Assembly (NCBI GenBank): GCA_020809705.1
Contig: CP085826.1
Span: forward strand, 4,402,001-4,466,000
Source: Calonectria ilicicola
Lineage: Eukaryota; Ascomycota; Sordariomycetes; Hypocreales; Nectriaceae
Length of the DNA stretch: 64,000 nt
Reading direction: 5' to 3'
A program made the position numbers and the translations under genes. Shown one piece after another: positions 47,387-60,041 of the stretch; positions within the stretch are counted from its first letter, which is position 1, and each line of letters opens with the position of its first letter. Under the pieces are notes generated by a model, which was given only the letters and a program-made list of their open reading frames with translations, did not search any database and was not told where the DNA came from.

Positions 47387-50300
47387 TGGTCATTTAAGTA
47401 ACAGAAGGCGACTGGGCGGCGAGGTGATTTCATGAGCATACCGCCAAATTTGGGTAGATGCCTTTGGCATTGAACTCGTGTTCGTTCAAGCTGGCCCGAG
47501 CCGGTTTAGGAAACAAAAATGGAAGAATGGCATATTTGTATTATAGTTAAAGTTGTTTGCTTGATTTTTTTGCATGGCTTTAGAGGTGGGATGTTTGCAA
47601 GTGGCTACGAGAAACACGCATATTACTTAGTCATCAAAGCACGAGAGCCCACGGGCTTCAAATACTACGCCGGAAATCAACATTAATTCTGTGTTTTTTT
47701 AATAAATAAAAGGAGTCCAATTGTGTTTTGATCAGTCAATTTCCACTTCGATACCTAGTTGTGCGGAAACCGATCGTCAAATTCTAAAATCACAAAAGCC
47801 ACATCCAGAAGCAGACACTAACTAATTCAGATTCCAAATATTCAAAATCATTACAGCCATTTTGAACGCTGAAATGAGTCACAGGGTCTGAAAAAGAAAG
47901 AACGAAAAAGAAAAAGGGGTAGAGAGTGCACCCACAGCAAAAGTTTACCTCGTATGAAGTAAAATTCTATGTATCCCATTTGGACAAAGACGAGTGCCTC
48001 ATTTACCTTATTGCCATTGGTGATACTGGTTGCAATAGGTCTTCAAGCCTCTTGTGGAAATGCAAATTGATGTCTGATGTCTCAAATAACATGTATTCGC
48101 TATGAGTATGTGTTCATAACGACTTTCACCCTTCATAGCTATGAGATGCTTATGTGCCGCTTGATATAAACTGCAAATCTAATAAGTGGTTGCATGAGGC
48201 AAATCATAGCACAACTAGCATTCTCTCATGAAATAGGTGAAATAAAACCCGCGTAGAATGAACAATTATTATCGATATCAAATTAGTCTGGTATTGTTCC
48301 ATTCAATGGCATGCTTGTTCCTGCCATGGAGTGCCTTGTTCTTATCTGGATTCTGCCAATGTCGGCCTTGTCTACAGCAAAAGGCTGGAGCCCAAAATAA
48401 TGTCAAGAATATATATGCTGAGGAAAACACGTCGGCTATAGGTATGTGGTTGCCAGGGTGTTTCAAGACAGTATTGACCGGAATCTTCGTGGAGATTATG
48501 ACGTTTAGTTCGCAACGAGAATGGAATATGTTGTTCAAAGCTAAGAAAAGGACGTCCTAGTCTCTCGCCATCTTAAGCCATCTTGAAAGCAGTACATCCT
48601 TTAAATTCTTCATTTGTTTTCATCATGGTTGGTGTTTTCCTGCTTTTGCGTAGTTATTTCAAGTTGCATACCTTGTTTACCATTCACGCCATTCCATTCC
48701 AAAATTGTATAAGTGCAAGTGGGGCTGGGGTTTTGGGACACCAGTCGTATCGTAGGCACCTCTACCCATAACCCCAATTTTCGAGGGAAAAGGTCGATTA
48801 AATGCCTACATTTCCATGTATGTTAAATCTACACAGTTTTTGTGTGTGTCTGTATTGACTTATGCACGGTCATGTCTGTCATGTTTGACCAACTATGTCA
48901 TGACTTGTGATATGATAGCTAACTGGGACCATATGGATACTACTGCGACAGATCCCTGTGGTTATTGCATGCGATAATATCAACTTTCGATACCAAAAAT
49001 GATCAGATAGGCATGGTAGTAAATTTTGATGTGATTTGTTGATTGTTCACCGAAAGATTCATGTTGGATGACATATTCACCCTGTTTCTTACTTCATATT
49101 CACACCCTACCTACAACCCAACAACCATGTATGTTTGGTTGTGGCTGAAACAGCCTCAAATCGATGAACAAGGGTGGTGAGATGAAACAGGATGCCGGGG
49201 TCAGACAAAACCCATGCTCGTCACCATTTCTGGTCATTCCGCCAGCCGCGCGCGTGAGACCGGATGATATATCTCCGCCTGAAAGACCATTTTGCTGCGA
49301 GTGTTTCAAAGATAGGTCCCATAATATACTAGCCGATATGCAGTGGATCGACCGATTTAATGTCGGTCAAGTGGGAAGTCTCAACTTCCCGGTTGTGTCG
49401 GCCCCCAGGCTGAGACACTATCTTCGATGTCACGAGGGCTCGTCCCATGGCATGCAAGCTGAATATAGGGCCTGATTCTCGCCCTAGAGTGTGATAAGCT
49501 AGGGCTCACTCCTCTGCAAAGGCCACCTTGACTTTCTCTCTAAGTGTATTTGTTACAAGCGGCGACTCTGCATTGCTGTCACACAATCCGGAGCACAATC
49601 GAGTAATTGTACCATCTCATACTATAAAAAGAAAAAGTAAAAATCAGGTCACATAAAGCCAAATGCAGTGGAAGTGTTAGTCGTTTCACGGGGAAATGGC
49701 AAGGGTCCAATGGTGTGTCTCAATGACATACCAAAATGCGGAGGTGATGTAAATAAACCCGCCCGCCGCCCGGCCCCTTCGTCATCATGGGAATTTCGCA
49801 TGTTGACAACCCTGTCCAAGTAAACATGGCGTCTACCCAAGGCGGAAACATTCCGGGGAAAGGATGGATCATAGATTTTTTGAAAAGGTTCAAATTCTCT
49901 CCGAGGATTCCGAGCATGTCAGCGGTAGTGGAGGAGGCGGTGGTGTTCCTCAAACATGCCCAACCATGAGACTTTCTCTCGGCCCGGATGCCAGCTGGAT
50001 AATGCCAGAGCAGCCGTAAACCCAAAGAAACGGCGTTAGCGAATGCAGCATTCCTTTGTGTGACTAGAAAGCAAGGTCCAAGCCCTAGGAAACCGAGTCA
50101 TTTTGCACCGACCTGACTCAGCCTTTGCAGTGCCATTGGTGCCATGGGGGCCATCGCCATGCGGCTCGTTGCGAATTGGATGGCGAGAGAGGGATTGCCA
50201 GCTCCCTTGCGAGGCCAGTGCGTGCCGCCGTGTTTTGCGGGGAGAAGGGGAATTGGAGAGGGGAGATATGAAAGGGATCCTTTGGTGCCATGCCCAATCT

Positions 50301-52159
50301 AGTTTGATGGCACGCATCAATTTGCGCCGGCCGGAAGGGTGCGATCGCCCCCTCATCCTTCACAGAAGCTTAAGACTATGCAGGGCCGGAGCATGTTGGT
50401 CGGTGGTGGAGCAACGGTATGGCCAGGGCAGAAGGCGGAGAAGCATCACGATTCGAGACGGCAGATGCGGGGAAGCTTGGCCCTTTTTGGTGACACATTG
50501 GCGCCAAGGACACGGGCAGGCTGGGGGGACATGTCACCAGGGCAGTGTTCATCGTCAGGGAGCGCCGTATAGGTGAGACGCTGACACGTCTGGCCTGTCC
50601 GTCCATGCCTGTCCTGTCCTTTCCTGCCCTGCCCTGCATCTGGGAGGGAGCCGAGCTGGGGTGAGCCAAGCTAGACATGTGTTGAAATGCAAGGGTGCAG
50701 TGCGGACGAAAAAAAAAGAAAAGAAAACAAAAGGCCAATTTTTTTTTTATGTCTGGGGTCGCTTAACTGGCTGCCTTCGATTGGCTGGATGCGGTTCAAG
50801 GGCATCGTTGTTCCAGCCCAAAGGGCCTACCCGATGATTCCACTGTGACGTTTAGCAACGAACCGTGCAGCACAAAAAACGTGGTCGTGTGGTTGGCCCC
50901 CAGAAACCCAGGCCTGACAAGAGACATTGTATCACCGTCATGAAGATAGTGCTGTGCGTCATTCATAACCACCCATAACCACTCATAACCGCCAGCACCC
51001 GGTTTGACTTGGCTTGGCTTGCGGGCAAGAATTCATGTTCATCCCACGCCTTTTTTTTTTTTTGACACAACGAGCAAAAGGAAACCCTCATCTTTCGCCG
51101 TGTGACTTACAACTGGCGATGCAATGCTTCGGTCTTCTCCCGGCATCCGTCATCAAGGTAAACTCCGCCTTTCCTTGGCTGCGCCGCCGTGGCATAAAAT
51201 TCGTGACCGTGGCACCAACTGAGCCGCTGTCTCTTACGTACTCGAGTCTCCTCCTCTGCCCAGCCGCTTGGTCAAGTGACTGCGCCAAACCATCGTGACG
51301 CCTCGCCAAAGCTAACCTTGATCGTCGTCATGGACGGCTCTCTCCTGGCCTTTGCCTGACACGTCCGCCTCCGGGCTGGTGATGACTTTGGCATTTTCCT
51401 ATGCCAAACTCGGGGTCGCCATTCAAAGCCTAAATAGATACACTGTGATCCCCCCCTTTTCTTCTCCTTCGCCTTGGTTTCTTTGTACCTGGCAATCGCC
51501 GTCGATTATTGTTTTTATTTTTTATTTTTTCTGGTTAAATATCGTGCCGCCGTCCCGTACCGTCCCTGTCAGCTGGCCAAGCCTAGACCTGTCTTTTTGT
51601 TTCACTTTTTTCATCCATCCAACCTGAGCTGCACACATTTAGCATTTATATTGGCCGGCTGTGCGCCGACGTGCTCCCGTGGCAGCGAATCATCTAAGCC
51701 TCAATGTAACCGTGATACAAAATAAGACAGCGACTCACAGCATCCCGTTTATTCGAACCTGTCAGAGTGCCTCAGGGTCCTACCCTCTCCCTCTTGGCCC
51801 AAAAAAACCCAACGACAACTCCTCATCCCATACATATGCCCTTCCTACCCAACGACCACACGCCGAGCCACACAATCCCAACACCATCTCCCTGACCGAG
51901 AAATACCCTCACCATCACACAAGAAAAAGGGACCAAAAGGAAGACGAAGAACAGCATTATTGAATTCGTATTATTATTTTTCTGACCACCGCTGTTTCTA
52001 TTCCTTCCTTGCCAGCATCATTATTACTGTTGCTGCGACTACTCTTACAACACGACACGCGCCCTTCAACCATCATCATCATCAACACCACCACCACTTC
52101 CTACCACCACCACCACCACTCACATTCCGAATCCCTCCCTCCCTCCCTCTCTCTCCATC
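47387..52159. other. 4.8-kb gene-poor spacer
   Basis: AT-rich between about 47.5 and 49.1 kb. Open frames (for example near 48258-48560, open on both strands, and 49164-49475) show no family resemblance. Poly-T at 51051-51063. The end (51.7-52.15 kb) is CAC/CAT- and CT-rich and is probably the leader of the small cysteine-rich gene. Confidence 0.5.
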
Positions 52160-52510
52160 ATGTGCCACACAGTTATTGCTCAGCGAATGTGTCAAGTCTG
52201 CCACCGCAGCCACGGCGAGACAGTCATCGACTTCACAAGATGTGCACGCAAATGCTCGAGCCCCTTCTACTGTCTGACACCCAAACCGCAGCTGGAGGTC
52301 TGCGCGTTCTGTGCACCGGCCAACCTCTCCACACCGGTCTCTTCGCGACATGGCAGCATCGACGATGAAGACGCCGCCTCCACAGCAGCAGCGGTGGCGG
52401 CAGCAGTAGCTTCCGCGCACCCCAGTCGAGCGCCATACCAGTCGCCGAACCTCACGCAGGCGGTGACGGTCCGACCCCCGGCGATGAGCCACCAGCGCGG
52501 CGCCGCATGA
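52160..52510 (+). CDS. Small cysteine-rich protein, conserved-hypothetical type
   Basis: Single frame of 116 residues. The first half is cysteine- and histidine-rich: MCHTVIAQRMCQVCHRSH, TRCARKCSSPFYC, EVCAFCAP, with CxxC, CxxxC and CxxC pairs that could bind one or two zinc ions. The second half is an alanine/serine-rich tail without fold. There is no signal peptide, so it is not an effector-type secreted protein. A long pyrimidine-rich leader precedes it and codon choice is GC-ended as in expressed genes. I do not recognise a family, though short Hypocreales proteins beginning with MCHT- are familiar. Real gene moderately likely. Confidence 0.55.
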   Translation: MCHTVIAQRMCQVCHRSHGETVIDFTRCARKCSSPFYCLTPKPQLEVCAFCAPANLSTPVSSRHGSIDDEDAASTAAAVAAAVASAHPSRAPYQSPNLTQAVTVRPPAMSHQRGAA

Positions 52511-54284
52511 CGGCCGGGCCATTTCCCCGGCGATGCAAACACATGACCTTCAAGTGGTCCATGTCTCTTGACGCACGCCGTTGGGCTGGGACCGTATGTA
52601 CAGGGCCCGAGCTGGGGAGACAGATGTAGGCAAAAATAGATGCAAGGGTTAAAAAGGAACGAAACAGAAATGTGACGGTAAAGAGACAAAAAGAGCAAGG
52701 GTGGTTGAGACAAGGTTGCGAAAAGGGTAACCGGGCAGCATCAGCAAAAAAGCAAAATGAACCAACAATGACGACAAGGTGTTTTGAATCGACCCGACGA
52801 GGGGGGAAGTGAGGGGAAGTGAGGGGAGCGAGGGAGGGGAGCTGCAGGATCTCGCCAGCCATTGGGTCCGCCGCACGCAGGGCTCATCACATCGAGATAT
52901 GCCGTGTCACCCAACGGGGGCTTCGGGGCGCGTGGCGGAGGCCGTCCCCGTACGGAGCCCCGGTGAAGCCGCCCAGCCGCCCTACCGGGTTGCCGGGAAA
53001 AGTACGCGGACCCGAACCGCAGGCTAATGGCGCTGGGAAGGAATGACATGCATGATGCGAGGAGGGGGGAGAATAAAAAAAAAAGGCGATGGATGGCAGC
53101 TGTTGTTTTGTACTAGGACCAAAGTCTAAAAGGCCAGGGACGGATATTATGCCCTGTTTCTCTGCTTGGCCAACGTTTTTGGGGTTCAAAAAACTGTATT
53201 TATTATAGCCGGTCTCAGCTAAAAGGGACGCCAGTGAATCAGAAAGCGAGGGACACCAAGAAAAAAAAGACTTGTTTGGCATTCCCACAAAAACATCGCA
53301 TCGCAACGCCCCGAACCATCCTTTCATTTTCGCCTTTGTTATTACCACTGCTATTTTTTTTTTTTACCTCCCCTACTTACCACAAGGCGGACCGTGCGAC
53401 GACCCTTCGTGAGACGGAAGCGAGGCCTCGTCATGTCGCTGTCCTCATGACCAGAAATTGGCCAGACCCCGAGCAGACCTTGCCCTTGACTGTGACTGTG
53501 TGATTTGTGGCCATGTCCATCCATTCATTCTCCATGACTGATTACGACTCGACGCGCATGGGCCCCTATCCTCCCCGGGTGTCGTACCAGACCAACTTCG
53601 ACCACTCCCAGGTCCAGGCCTGACGATGGCCTCTGATACCCTTTTTTTTTTTTGGTACCCGCCGTCCCGCCCTCACTCTTTTTTGCCATCTTTTTTCCTT
53701 TCCCTTTAATCTAAAACCGCTTTTCCAGTTTTGCCACCATCTTCCCTCGTTTGTTTCCCCCCTCCTATTATTTTTGCCCTTCTACCCTTTCGTCCACAAA
53801 AAAGGCGCCCACCCCCAATTCCTCTGAGAGGGTCCGGGAACCGAAACAAGGGACAAGGAAAAAAAAAAAAAAAAAAAAGAGTTGTCATGCCCAAAGCGAG
53901 ACGAAACAAGCCTCTCGCCCTCGCCGACATCTGATCCCGCACTTACAGCCCTGCCTAACACCGTTTTGTGTCTTCCCGCGCCCACCCCTCCCCTTACCCT
54001 TCGTCTGCTACCCCCCGGACCCAGCCGGCGCATCAATAAACTGTCGACGCTGCCGCTCGATGCGGCATTCCAGGACCTCGTTCTGTGAGGGTTTAGGGAT
54101 CCAGAAATTTTAATTGCCTCAACGTTTTTTTCACCAGGGCCTTTGGGCTGTCGACTGCTAAAAAGAGACCCAAAGTACTACAAACTCTAACAAGCTCGCT
54201 CTCACTTTTCAACATTACATCACTCTCTCTCGTCGCCTTATTCTCTTTCCTCTTATTATCCTTCAACCTCGAAAAATACTCACA
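52511..54284. other. Spacer and leader of the Nudix gene
   Basis: 1.8 kb with long homopolymer tracts: poly-T at 53355-53365 and 53641-53653, and a poly-A run of about 19-20 at 53860-53879. CT-rich segments before 54285 look like a 5' leader. No gene supported. Confidence 0.5.
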
Positions 54285-55475
54285 ATGGCTTCCACAAAGC
54301 TTGATCAGGTCTGGGTGCAGACGTCGTCACCTCCCCGGACCAAGCGCCCACTCTCATGTTCCGGGGCGCTGCTTCCTTTGCCCCGGGTGCTCGCCATGCC
54401 ACCGTCCCTCTACTGCGTCATCCGGGAGGGCAACAAAGCCGACCAGTACCCTCACAAGGGCCTCTGGGAATTCCGGATAAAGGGCGTTAACGAGGTCGTC
54501 GGTTACATGCGAGACCGTATCCGGAGCGGAATGATCTGGGACGGCGTCGTCTTCAGTGTTGACGAGGAACGCCGGGCCATTGTCTTGAATCCTCCAGTCC
54601 GGCAGGGCGAGTGTCCCGCCGCCGCCTGCAGAAGAGCCTTTTCCGAATTATGCCAGAGGAATAGTGGAAGATTCAACAAGTGCTTCGACAAATGGCTCAG
54701 CAAATCCCTGGAGCGCCGCGACTTTCACCCAATTCACACAACAATGGCTCAATGGCAGGACCTGAGCATTCCCGTGCCCATCAGAGGCATCTTCGGCATC
54801 ATCACCATTGGCGTTCACCTCAACATGTACTCGGTCCGGGAAGTGGACGGCCGCGAGCTCGTGGATCGCATCTGGGTGTCGCACCGCGCGGTGGGGGACA
54901 ATGTCTGCTACTCAGGCATGCTGGACCAGGTCGTCGCGGGCGGCATGGATCCGACGGATCGCATCGACGGTCTCCTAGCGCCGAGCGTGACACTGAAGCG
55001 CGAAGCCGAGGAGGAGGCTGGTCTAACACTGGACCTAGACACGAAGATCATGACGACGGGCACTAGCTGCGGTGGTGGGCGCAAGAGGATAGTCGGCACC
55101 GTGGAGGACGCGCCGCCCATCACCTTTTACGACTGCAAGGACCACAAGGCCGGGCGCGGAAACGAGGGCCACCTGGAGCCAGGATTGCGATACGTTTACG
55201 ACCTCAAGCTAGACGACCCAACGTTCCAACCACGGTCCGAGGAGCGCGGCATCGAAAAATTTGAGGCGCTGACGGTGGATCAGGTCAAGCGCGGGTTGAG
55301 GGAGCGCCGGTGGAAGCCCAATTGCGGCCTGGTGATGCTCGACTTCTTGATGCGAAAGAATCTCATTACCGAGGCCGACGAGGAAAAGTATGCCGAAATT
55401 GCGTCTGAGCTGCGGAGGTCGCTGCCCTTCAAGTTCGCGCAAGAAGGCTTCCCGTTCTTGGCCCCCTGGGAGTAA
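54285..55475 (+). CDS. Nudix hydrolase of the thiamine-pyrophosphokinase-related (YJR142W/DUF4743) type
   Basis: Single exon, 396 residues. The N-terminal half carries the DUF4743-like helper domain; the Nudix fold follows from about residue 180, with WVSHRAVGDNVCYSGMLDQVVAGGMD and the helix LKREAEEEAGL. That helix keeps the REUxEExGU part of the Nudix box, whose glutamates bind Mg2+, but the box's upstream glutamate position is a leucine and its spacing from GG is expanded. Yeast YJR142W-type enzymes act on oxidised or damaged thiamine diphosphate. Final segments PNCGLVMLDFLMRKNLI and PFKFAQEGFPFLAPWE fit the family. Upstream in-frame ATGs are absent, so the start is reasonably secure. It ends tail-to-tail with the cupin gene. 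Confidence 0.82.
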   Translation: MASTKLDQVWVQTSSPPRTKRPLSCSGALLPLPRVLAMPPSLYCVIREGNKADQYPHKGLWEFRIKGVNEVVGYMRDRIRSGMIWDGVVFSVDEERRAIVLNPPVRQGECPAAACRRAFSELCQRNSGRFNKCFDKWLSKSLERRDFHPIHTTMAQWQDLSIPVPIRGIFGIITIGVHLNMYSVREVDGRELVDRIWVSHRAVGDNVCYSGMLDQVVAGGMDPTDRIDGLLAPSVTLKREAEEEAGLTLDLDTKIMTTGTSCGGGRKRIVGTVEDAPPITFYDCKDHKAGRGNEGHLEPGLRYVYDLKLDDPTFQPRSEERGIEKFEALTVDQVKRGLRERRWKPNCGLVMLDFLMRKNLITEADEEKYAEIASELRRSLPFKFAQEGFPFLAPWE

Positions 55476-55916
55476 TAACTAACGAAGGCAAATGCTTGAT
55501 TTACTCGAACGAATTTCACGGTTTTCTTACTTGGATGGATGGCACTCTTTTTTTTTTTCTTTACTTTTTTGGTCTTTGCTTTTTTTGGGCTGCTATCTGT
55601 GTTTTTCTTTTTCTTTTTTTTTGGGTTTTTTTCTTTTTCCTCTCTTGGCTTGGGCTGGGTGCATTCAAAAATAAACATTGGGCTTTAGAAAGGCGTTTAA
55701 ACCCCCACTGTATTTCTATGGATGGATAGATCTAATTTGAGACACGAATAGCAATGATGGCCCCCTCCCGGGGGAATGAATCATGCAGAAAATAAAAAAT
55801 GTATACATACATACAAACCAACGGCGCGCACACTACCACCAACCAAAAGAGATTCATTTCGTCATCGTCCTCCACGCCCCCCCTCCCTCCCTCTTGTCCT
55901 TCCTCTTTTGGGCGAT
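55476..55916. other. Convergent 3' spacer with long T-rich tract
   Basis: 441 bp between the ends of convergent genes. 55547-55640 is almost pure T with G/C interruptions (3' UTR of the Nudix gene). Confidence 0.6.
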
Positions 55917-56477
55917 TTAAACGGTGTACTTTTCAGCAAGTCTAGGAAAGTCAGACAGGTGGTGGGCCTCGAGCTCGCCGTCCTTGGTCTTGATAGGAGG
56001 CGTGGGCAGCAGGGTGAAGCAGACACGGGCTATTTCGCTGCCCGTGTTCTTCCATGCGTGAATGGTGCCGCGCTGGATGACAATGTCGCCGCGGCGGAAA
56101 GTGCGGGTGGCCCCGTCGTCGAGGATGCAGTCGATCTCGCCCTCGAGGACGACGCCATAGTCGACGCTAGCGGTGCGGTGCATAACCGCCGCGAAGCCGG
56201 GCCAGAAGTCAACGACGCGGACGACAGATCCGGAGACAGGGGCGACGTCGGTCTCGACCGGGTTGTCGAGGTACGACTGCAGGTCCCTGTCGCCGTTCAT
56301 ATCCGGGCTCTCGTTTTGGTTGACCCACGACGTGTGCATGGTGAAGCCGCCGGTGCGGTGGCCATTGACTTGGACAGGGAGAGTCGTGTCCCAGATGGCC
56401 TTGCCGCTGTCGTCGTGGCCCGTGATGAAGCGCCTGACGGGAGGGAGGGGCTTGGGCTCGGTGGTTTGAGAAGACAT
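55917..56477 (-). CDS. Cupin-domain protein
   Basis: Intronless, 186 residues from the ATG at 56477 (MSSQTTEPKPLPPVRRF). The double-stranded beta-helix core includes motif 1-like MHRTASVDYGVVLEGEIDCIL, supplying His and Asp/Glu ligands, and motif 2 GDIVIQRGTIHAWKNTG, which matches GxxxxxPxGxxHxxxN with R in place of P. Such small fungal cupins bind a metal and act as dioxygenases, isomerases or decarboxylases; the substrate cannot be told. An ATG 19 codons upstream exists, but the sequence between is not conserved-looking. A Gfo/Idh/MocA oxidoreductase lies 5.6 kb further, without evidence of linkage. Confidence 0.85.
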   Translation of the reverse strand: MSSQTTEPKPLPPVRRFITGHDDSGKAIWDTTLPVQVNGHRTGGFTMHTSWVNQNESPDMNGDRDLQSYLDNPVETDVAPVSGSVVRVVDFWPGFAAVMHRTASVDYGVVLEGEIDCILDDGATRTFRRGDIVIQRGTIHAWKNTGSEIARVCFTLLPTPPIKTKDGELEAHHLSDFPRLAEKYTV

Positions 56478-59400
56478 TGCGATTGGAGGGCTTTGGTCGT
56501 GTGTTTGTTTAAAGCTGGTTTTTATGAGAGACAACTGCCTTAGTCTTCTCGAGGTCTGAGTCTGAGTCCTTTGTCTTGCGCGTGTACGGCTGTGCGATTT
56601 CCAAGCTATGGGCCGATGGCGATGAGAGTGTGTGTCTACGATTTGATCGACATGTCTTGGGACTTTTTTTTATATATCACATTATGCTCACACACCGAGA
56701 TGAGTAGAGGAGGAGGGCATCGCGCACGATTACACATCACCCAATTCCACGGAGTCTTGGTGTAAGGCAATGTACCCCGTAAGTCAGCGAGTTTTGTAAG
56801 CGCCTAGGCTAACGGCGCAATCCTTCCAGCATCCTTCTAGCTCGTTCATCTGGCAAACCGTCTCAGGCAATTGGTTCGCATTCTCGCCAATGGCGCTCCA
56901 ATCGCTGAGCTCGGCCCGGGCCAGTGTGGGGTGTTCGGTGTCCTGCACCACCAGGATGCGATTGCCCTTTCAGGTAAGCTAGACAAGGGTTCATTCCCGG
57001 GTTGACAGGCGGAGCAGCCCCAGCAGGGCTGAAACGGACGGGCAGGGAACCGGCGCAAAAGAGAGGTCGGGGGAGAGGATGGGGATATGGGGGGGGGCGG
57101 TTTGTCAGGTCGGAAGCTCCGTGGAAAGTGATGATGACAGGACCCTCGATCTGAGCGCCGAGGGCGCTTAGAGTGGTCGCTTTGTGGGTCCATCAATATG
57201 TCGGCAGAGACAAAGGACCCTTGCAGCTTTCTGAGACATGTCAAAGAGCGACACTCTTGGTTGCAGATTCCTCAGCCCACGGGATTTAGCCCCAGACTGG
57301 GCGCACACAAGCTGAAAATCTAGCACATCGTACGTGACTCGTACGACTCAGTACTCAAACGAACGGGGAAATAAAATGAAACAAGATACGTTGAGAGTTT
57401 TGAGCGGTTTGTGATAGACTGTGAGACATTAGTTTGCGCATCTTTAGCAATTGACGCAACTGTTGATTGTGTATATATGCATACATAAAGCACCCTTGAA
57501 GGAATATTTCCCTTTCTTCCACATGAGACATTTCAAACCTTGATTGCTCTAAATATCGATTAGATACCTAATAAATAAAAAAAGAACTAAAATTTCCATG
57601 TTAGTTTATTTATTTGGTTATTTATGTGATAATTATTTATTAGATAGCTGGGGAATGGTAGGAAGGTAGAAGGGTGACAATCCTTCAAGTGGTTTGTTGT
57701 ATAGGGTAGGAGTGGGTTCAATATGGGAAACATGGTTCTCGCTTCCCATTGCCAGCTATTGGTTCAACTCGGACATGAATATTTCCGAATTACATACGGT
57801 ATATTGTAACATGGGGGCTTTCAATATACCGGTGTCACAAATCAAGCTAGATGACCACACTCACCCCCCAATTGTCTTAGTTCTCAGTCGTATCAACTTG
57901 TCTGAGATATTAACAATTAAAACCATGGCAACATGAGCTAGTACACCGCTGTGTCCTCGACATTATGCGCAATCGAAACGCCAAGCAATGGAAGTTATTT
58001 CCGACACATATCAGTGCACCATTGCATATGACGCTAGCTATGTCGACAACAACTCGACAGATGAGGAGCAGATTAGCTGCGCACCGGATCGTTGCCGAGC
58101 GAATAGTCAAGGCAGTTGAGCCGCATGAGAAAACAGCAGGGAATAAGTCCGGACTGCTTGTCGCACAACAAACCCCAACAGGACATGCGGCATTATGGAG
58201 CTCTCTGCACATACCTGGCTCGAGAGCTGAGACGTGATGCAACGCTGTCGGTGAGCAGCACAGTATGGCCACCAATGCCACCAGCACGAGCCTTTTACAA
58301 GCCCTCCACGAGCCCTTGTCGGCCCGAGGTGCACCTTCAAAGGACGAATCGGTCAAGCGTGGGGTAGTCAAGCGCTGCAAGGAGAGGACGGACATGTTAC
58401 ACAAGAGGCGTTTAAATAGCCACGGCGTCTGCATCTGAGGTTGGCAACGGACACTCCGTGTCCATTGCTGCGGGTCAACATGCAGAGAGAAGGGAGGAAA
58501 GTGGCTGACACGAGTTGTGATCTGTGCGATGCTCTAGTACATGTGCCGTACATATGTATGTACGCACATACATTCCATGTGTATGTATGCGCCATGCAGG
58601 TTGAACAATGGGAATGGGCAAGTCGGGGGCAAGCCATCATCCGACTGGACCGAAATCAACGGCCGGGCCCATCATGGCATCTTGGAAGAAGCACGGCTGT
58701 GGGAACAACACCCCACACACATCTCCTGCCGTGTGCCAGGCCTGGATGGCTAATTTGAAAGGTGGATGGGTAATTGGTAAACCTCGGTCGATGACGCTCT
58801 TGACCCGCTTCTCGATATTCCGGGGATGAGCGAATGTGCGGAATTTGAAGCGAGTTGGAGCAGGGGGAGTGGATGCTCAAGGCTCAAGGCTCAAGGCTCA
58901 AGGCTCAAGAGAGCAGATAAACAAAGGGGAGGGAAGAGGAGCTTGGACAAGGTAGGGGGGTCGGGTGGCCGCACTATCTCTGTCAATGTCTCAATAAACA
59001 AGCTGGTTCCAGAACATAGCCTTGCGGGGCCATCGGTCGACTTTTGACTTGTCGGGGGTCTTCCAAAACGAGACAAAGTTTCTCGCTCACATGGTTGGCC
59101 GTATTCGAGCTGATGGACAAGGAAGCCGTTTTGGGGTGGGCGAGCATATCACCAAAGCGCGTGCACGGCGTAGTGGCTACGAAATGGAAATAAGTGCATG
59201 GGCTGGGTTGAATAATATGATTGTCGCTCTTAAGGGCAGGCAGGCACGGCTTGGGCCGCTATACCCAGTAGCTAATCGAGTCTTTATCGGCCCGTCGGAC
59301 TTTTAATATTGCATCAACTCCTTCATATGAGCAAAATTGCATGCACCACTTGCATTTTGATGACATACTAAGAGGCCCGAAAAAAAAAAAAAGGTAAAAA

Positions 59401-60041
59401 AAGAAAGCATGACGGCTGCTCGCAGGTGTTTGTGCCTCCTTTGACATGATTGCCCAGTGACAGTGAGATGGCCTGGGAAGGGCCATTCAAGGTAACGCAG
59501 ACTGGACCCGTTGGACTTCAGCTCTCGACGCTAGCTTAGCTCGTGGACGAATAGAGTCACCTTTGCGGCGCCACACACCAGGGATTAGAGAACGCTATCC
59601 CAGCCAAGGCACTCTTGTCAGGGACCTCACGACGCCAAGCGAGCCGTTAGTGTTGCTCTGATGCAGCAGCCCGGCCGCCAGCAGCACAGGTGCACCATTG
59701 CCCCGGCACACCATGCTTGCTCCTCATAACCCGCCTCTCTCCCGGCTGAGAGATTCCTCGACGCCTTCCGTGTAAAGAACGAGACAAGAGTCAGTGCGGG
59801 AGAGAAAAAAACGTCTCCTCGCGCGCGAGCTTGTGGTTTGGATCATTTAGCGTCACTTGCTCGGATCGAGAACTCGAATCCCACCTTCACACCCCTGCGC
59901 CTTTGGGGACGAATCGATCCAACGAGATAACCTTCTTACCCCGGGAACTCGGGCGATCGACCCAAACGAACCAACAAGGCAATAAGACAAGCAATTGTAG
60001 ACGCCGAATAGAGGGCAAGAGGAGGACAACCAACATCGAAA
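56478..60041. other. 3.6-kb gene-poor spacer
   Basis: AT-rich around 57.4-57.7 kb. Contains a GGCTCAA tandem array (58876-58909) and an ATGTATGTAC-type repeat (58553-58590). A minus-strand open frame at 58434-57910 with many cysteines is discussed as a finding; the rest has no supportable gene. Confidence 0.5.
58876..58909 (+). repeat. GCTCAAG tandem array
   Basis: Five consecutive copies of the 7-mer GCTCAAG, from 58876 to 58910, directly followed by AGAGC. Length variation between strains is likely. Confidence 0.85.

Noticed and set aside
48258..48560. Open frame on both strands in AT-rich DNA
   Set aside because: Symmetric openness, no family resemblance and no neighbouring exon; treated as chance.
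53641..53879. Poly-T/poly-A tracts suggestive of a retroelement tail
   Set aside because: No target-site duplication, reverse transcriptase or SINE-like body seen; simple homopolymer runs are common in fungal leaders.
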